This document shows, in pieces, positions 61,910-64,000 of a stretch of DNA of 64,000 nt. The notes under the pieces are model-generated. The model did not search any database, had not been told where the DNA came from, and saw only the letters and a list, made by a program, of their open reading frames with translations. Positions within the stretch are counted from its first letter, which is position 1. Each line of letters opens with the position of its first letter. Source of the stretch: Synechococcus sp. CS-1331 (GTDB lineage Bacteria; Cyanobacteriota; Cyanobacteriia; PCC-6307; Cyanobiaceae); contig JAHLYQ010000025.1 of the NCBI GenBank assembly GCA_025127975.1, positions 115,281 through 179,280 of the forward strand. Reading direction: 5' to 3'. Position numbers and translations under genes: made by a program.

Positions 61910-62440
61910 ATGAAACACACCCTCTCGGTGTTGGTGGAAGACGAATCCGGGGCCTTGAGTCGCATCTCCGGTCTATTCGCCAGGCGGGGTTTCAACATCG
62001 AGAGCCTGGCGGTGGGGCCTGCCGAACGACCAGGCATCTCCCGTCTCACCATGGTGGTGGAGGGTGACGACCACACCCTCGAGCAGATGACCAAGCAACT
62101 CGACAAGCTGGTCAACGTGCTGGGCGTGATCGACCTGAGCAAAATCCCTGCAGTGGAGCGGGAGCTGATGCTGCTGAAAGTTTCGGCGCCGGCCGCAAGC
62201 CGCAGCGCCATCTTGGATTTGGTCCAGGTTTTCCGGGCCAATGTGGTCGACGTGGCCGACGACGCCCTGACCCTGGAGGTGGTGGGCGATCCAGGCAAAC
62301 TGGTGGCCCTGGAGCAGGTGATGGAGAGCTTCGGCATCCTCGAGATCGCGCGCACGGGCAAGGTTGCCCTGGAGCGGGCCTCGGGGGTGAACACTGCCTT
62401 CCTGAAGATTTCCGCATCCAACAAGCGGGTGCCTGCCTAG
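61910..62440 (+). CDS. ilvN: Acetolactate synthase small (regulatory) subunit
   Basis: The 176-residue protein has the ACT domain start [20 protein letters not shown], then [15 protein letters not shown] and [11 protein letters not shown], full length for IlvH/IlvN. It activates acetolactate synthase and gives valine feedback control in branched-chain amino acid synthesis. The start is ATG 61910; the longer frame overlaps the hydrolase. Four bases at the end overlap the convergent cyclophilin. Confidence 0.96.
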   Translation: MKHTLSVLVEDESGALSRISGLFARRGFNIESLAVGPAERPGISRLTMVVEGDDHTLEQMTKQLDKLVNVLGVIDLSKIPAVERELMLLKVSAPAASRSAILDLVQVFRANVVDVADDALTLEVVGDPGKLVALEQVMESFGILEIARTGKVALERASGVNTAFLKISASNKRVPA

Positions 62441-63153
62441 GGCTTGCCCTGCACCAGGGTTCCGCCTGCCACCACGGAGGCCTTGATCAGCTTGTCTCCC
62501 TGGCGGATCTGGTCGACCACCTCCATCCCCTTGCTGATGCGGCCGAAAACCGCATAGCGGCCATCGAGTTCAGGCAGGGCCTGGAGGGCCACATAAAACT
62601 GGGCACTGGCGGAGTTGGGATCGGCTGAGCGGGCCATCGCCACGGCTCCACGCTGGTGGACCAGATCCAGCTTGCTCGTCACCCCAGGGGCGGTGACCGG
62701 CTCTCCGTAGCGGGGAGCGGGTTCATCGCTGCGCTTGATCTCCAGGGGAATCAGCCGGGCTTCGCCACTGGCCGGATCCAGGTAGCTGCCGAGTCCGTAT
62801 TGGCTGGCCGAAACCTTGGGATCGGCGCTGGCAGGGTCCCCCCCCTGAACCACGAAGGGCACCGGCTCCCTCACCACCCGGTGAAACACGGTCCCGTTGT
62901 AGGTGCCCCGGTTGACCAGATCGACGAAATTGCCAGCCGTCAGGGGGGCAGCGGCGCCATCGAGCTGGAGCTGCACCTCCCCCTTACTGGTCTGCAAGAC
63001 CACCGTGGCCGTGCCCTTGAGGCAGGGGGTGCTGGAGGCACTGCAGCCCAGATCGGAGCCTGTGCCGCCATCGGCGGCACAGGCTCCGAGGCTGAAGGGC
63101 ACCAGTAGCAGCAAGCCGCCGAGAAAAAGACGACTCAACCAAATCCTTGCCAT
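62437..63153 (-). CDS. Cyclophilin-type peptidyl-prolyl isomerase, likely lipoprotein
   Basis: The 238-residue protein has a hydrophobic leader ending in a lipobox-like LGAC at about residues 22-25, and a cyclophilin domain from about 48: [48 protein letters not shown] and [17 protein letters not shown]. It should act in the lumen or periplasm. I use ATG 63153, which overlaps the ycf4 stop. Confidence 0.9.
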   Translation of the reverse strand: MARIWLSRLFLGGLLLLVPFSLGACAADGGTGSDLGCSASSTPCLKGTATVVLQTSKGEVQLQLDGAAAPLTAGNFVDLVNRGTYNGTVFHRVVREPVPFVVQGGDPASADPKVSASQYGLGSYLDPASGEARLIPLEIKRSDEPAPRYGEPVTAPGVTSKLDLVHQRGAVAMARSADPNSASAQFYVALQALPELDGRYAVFGRISKGMEVVDQIRQGDKLIKASVVAGGTLVQGKP

Positions 63154-63701
63154 CACACTCCCTCCAAGGGGACGCCCAGAAAGCGGGCCAGCTGGGCACC
63201 GGAGAGCTCCAGATCGGCCAAGGGCAGCGGTTCACCCACCCGGGTGAGGGGCATGTCACGGCGACCCTGCACCTTCAGGGCCAGGCGGCGGCGTGGGCTG
63301 AGGCCGTCACGCACCTCCACCTTCACCGCCTGGATGTCCCGCAGGGGGATTTCGACGCTGATTGCCTGGCGGAAACCGCGGCGACTGATCGTGGCCACAC
63401 CGGCCGAGCGATCAAAGCAGTTACTGCCAGCCCCCACGTCGATGCCGATCACCACCCAGAGGTAGGTGCAAAGGGCCATGGCCGCCAGGCCATAGAGCCC
63501 CATCACCAGTCCCTGGGGCACCCAGTTCAGTTCGGCCGGGTGGCCGATTGGCAGCAGATCGGTGCCAAGGAAGCTGGAGCCACTGGTGAGCAGGAAGCCG
63601 ATCCCTCCAACGGTGACCACCAGGGCCACCAGCACGTTGGAGAGGCGCCGCGATCCCAACACCGGCAGCTCAAGTGACTCGGTCACTGGGGTAGGAGCCA
63701 T
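63153..63701 (-). CDS. ycf4: Photosystem I assembly protein Ycf4
   Basis: The 182-residue protein has two helices near residues 20-40 and 65-88 and the soluble part SISRRGFR-like region ([20 protein letters not shown]) of Ycf4, which helps assemble photosystem I. It is coupled to the cyclophilin gene by a one-base overlap, and both are divergent from psbD. Confidence 0.93.
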   Translation of the reverse strand: MAPTPVTESLELPVLGSRRLSNVLVALVVTVGGIGFLLTSGSSFLGTDLLPIGHPAELNWVPQGLVMGLYGLAAMALCTYLWVVIGIDVGAGSNCFDRSAGVATISRRGFRQAISVEIPLRDIQAVKVEVRDGLSPRRRLALKVQGRRDMPLTRVGEPLPLADLELSGAQLARFLGVPLEGV

Positions 63702-63860
63702 GGGGGCATGCAGTCAATCCTGGTTATCTTGACGGGTCGCAGCCTGGCCTGGAGCTGCCGTTGCAGCCCATTGCGAAGCGCCTCGCGATCCGCCCCAGCG
63801 TTGTTACCATCGCCGGGTAATCCTTCAGTTTCCGCGGGTTTTCCGCACCGTTTCATCACC
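63702..63860. promoter_or_regulatory. Divergent promoter region, ycf4 / psbD
   Basis: This 159-base gap must serve psbD and ycf4. TTGACG at about 63729 and GGTAAT at about 63818 are weak candidates for plus-strand elements, too far apart to pair. No operator was recognised. psbD is normally strongly light-regulated, but I see no direct sign of this here. Confidence 0.4.
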
Positions 63861-64000
63861 ATGACGATCGCTCTAGGGCGCGCGCCACAGCGGGGATGGT
63901 TCGACGTCCTCGATGACTGGCTCAAGCGCGACCGCTTTGTCTTTGTCGGTTGGTCGGGCCTGCTCCTGTTCCCCACCGCCTATCTCGCCCTTGGCGGCTG
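63861..64000 (+). CDS. psbD: Photosystem II D2 protein, N-terminal part (partial)
   Basis: The frame starts [20 protein letters not shown] and continues [18 protein letters not shown] before the window ends at residue 46. This is the start of D2, a reaction-centre subunit of photosystem II that binds chlorophyll, pheophytin and the QA quinone. The first transmembrane helix begins here. psbC probably follows outside the window. Confidence 0.97.
   Translation, partial: MTIALGRAPQRGWFDVLDDWLKRDRFVFVGWSGLLLFPTAYLALGG

Noticed and set aside
1-64000. CRISPR arrays, insertion sequences or prophage genes
   Set aside because: No regularly spaced repeats, transposase, integrase or phage structural motifs were found on reading the window.

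Overview
The window is a GC-rich chromosome segment of a unicellular cyanobacterium, most likely a Synechococcus/Cyanobium-type picocyanobacterium with a freshwater or brackish gene set. It carries psbD (5' end only), ycf4, ycf39, petM, a fused NADPH-thioredoxin reductase/thioredoxin (NTRC), a three-gene transhydrogenase (pntAA/AB/B) and dxr. The genus is inferred; no rRNA gene is present. Two tRNA genes (Trp-CCA, Asp-GTC) were found. I saw no insertion sequence, prophage or CRISPR array.

Layout. 1-3.4 kb: the end of a branched-chain/neutral amino-acid ABC operon (binding protein tail, two permeases, two ATPases). 3.5-5.2 kb: a Nif11-like small protein divergent from a type II NADH dehydrogenase. 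5.1-7.5 kb (minus): an SDR dehydrogenase followed by two paralogous six-helix ion-channel proteins, one with an intact K+ filter and one with a degenerate filter. 7.6-13.4 kb (plus): nine tightly spaced genes (RidA, cupin, SMP-30 lactonase, Nif11-like, GlcG/HbpS-like, double VOC, DoxX, membrane protein, serine-hydrolase-like protein). 13.3-25.0 kb (minus): nine genes read as one unit, with two DUF2231 membrane proteins, an alternative terminal oxidase (ctaC/D/E type, CuA ligands lost), a GMC oxidoreductase, a GH63-like glucosidase, a second GMC oxidoreductase and an orphan. This is the most interesting part of the window: an oxidase predicted to use quinol appears co-transcribed with sugar-type dehydrogenases and a glucosidase.

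25-33 kb: HdeD-like protein, a fused 5-oxoprolinase/hydantoinase, YajQ, MAPEG, a DprA-like protein, a phosphotransacetylase-family gene frameshifted at its P-loop, and an SDR-like protein. 33-44.5 kb: map, rplS, tRNA-Trp, a small conserved protein, tRNA-Asp, gltX, a cation/proton antiporter, a MNT/HEPN pair, polA and cysS. 44.5-53.6 kb: NSS transporter, DUF368 (undecaprenyl-phosphate transporter type), dxr, ferredoxin-like protein, hydrolase, outer-membrane-type protein, pnt genes. 53.6-64 kb: SF2 helicase, ntrC, infA, pseudouridine synthase, ycf39-petM, Trm1, hydrolase, ilvN, cyclophilin, ycf4 and psbD.

Recurring structural themes are 1-4 nt start/stop overlaps inside operons, convergent genes whose coding tails overlap by 45-107 nt, and short tandem duplications just behind stop codons. 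Two strong TGTACA-centred palindromes lie in and behind polA.
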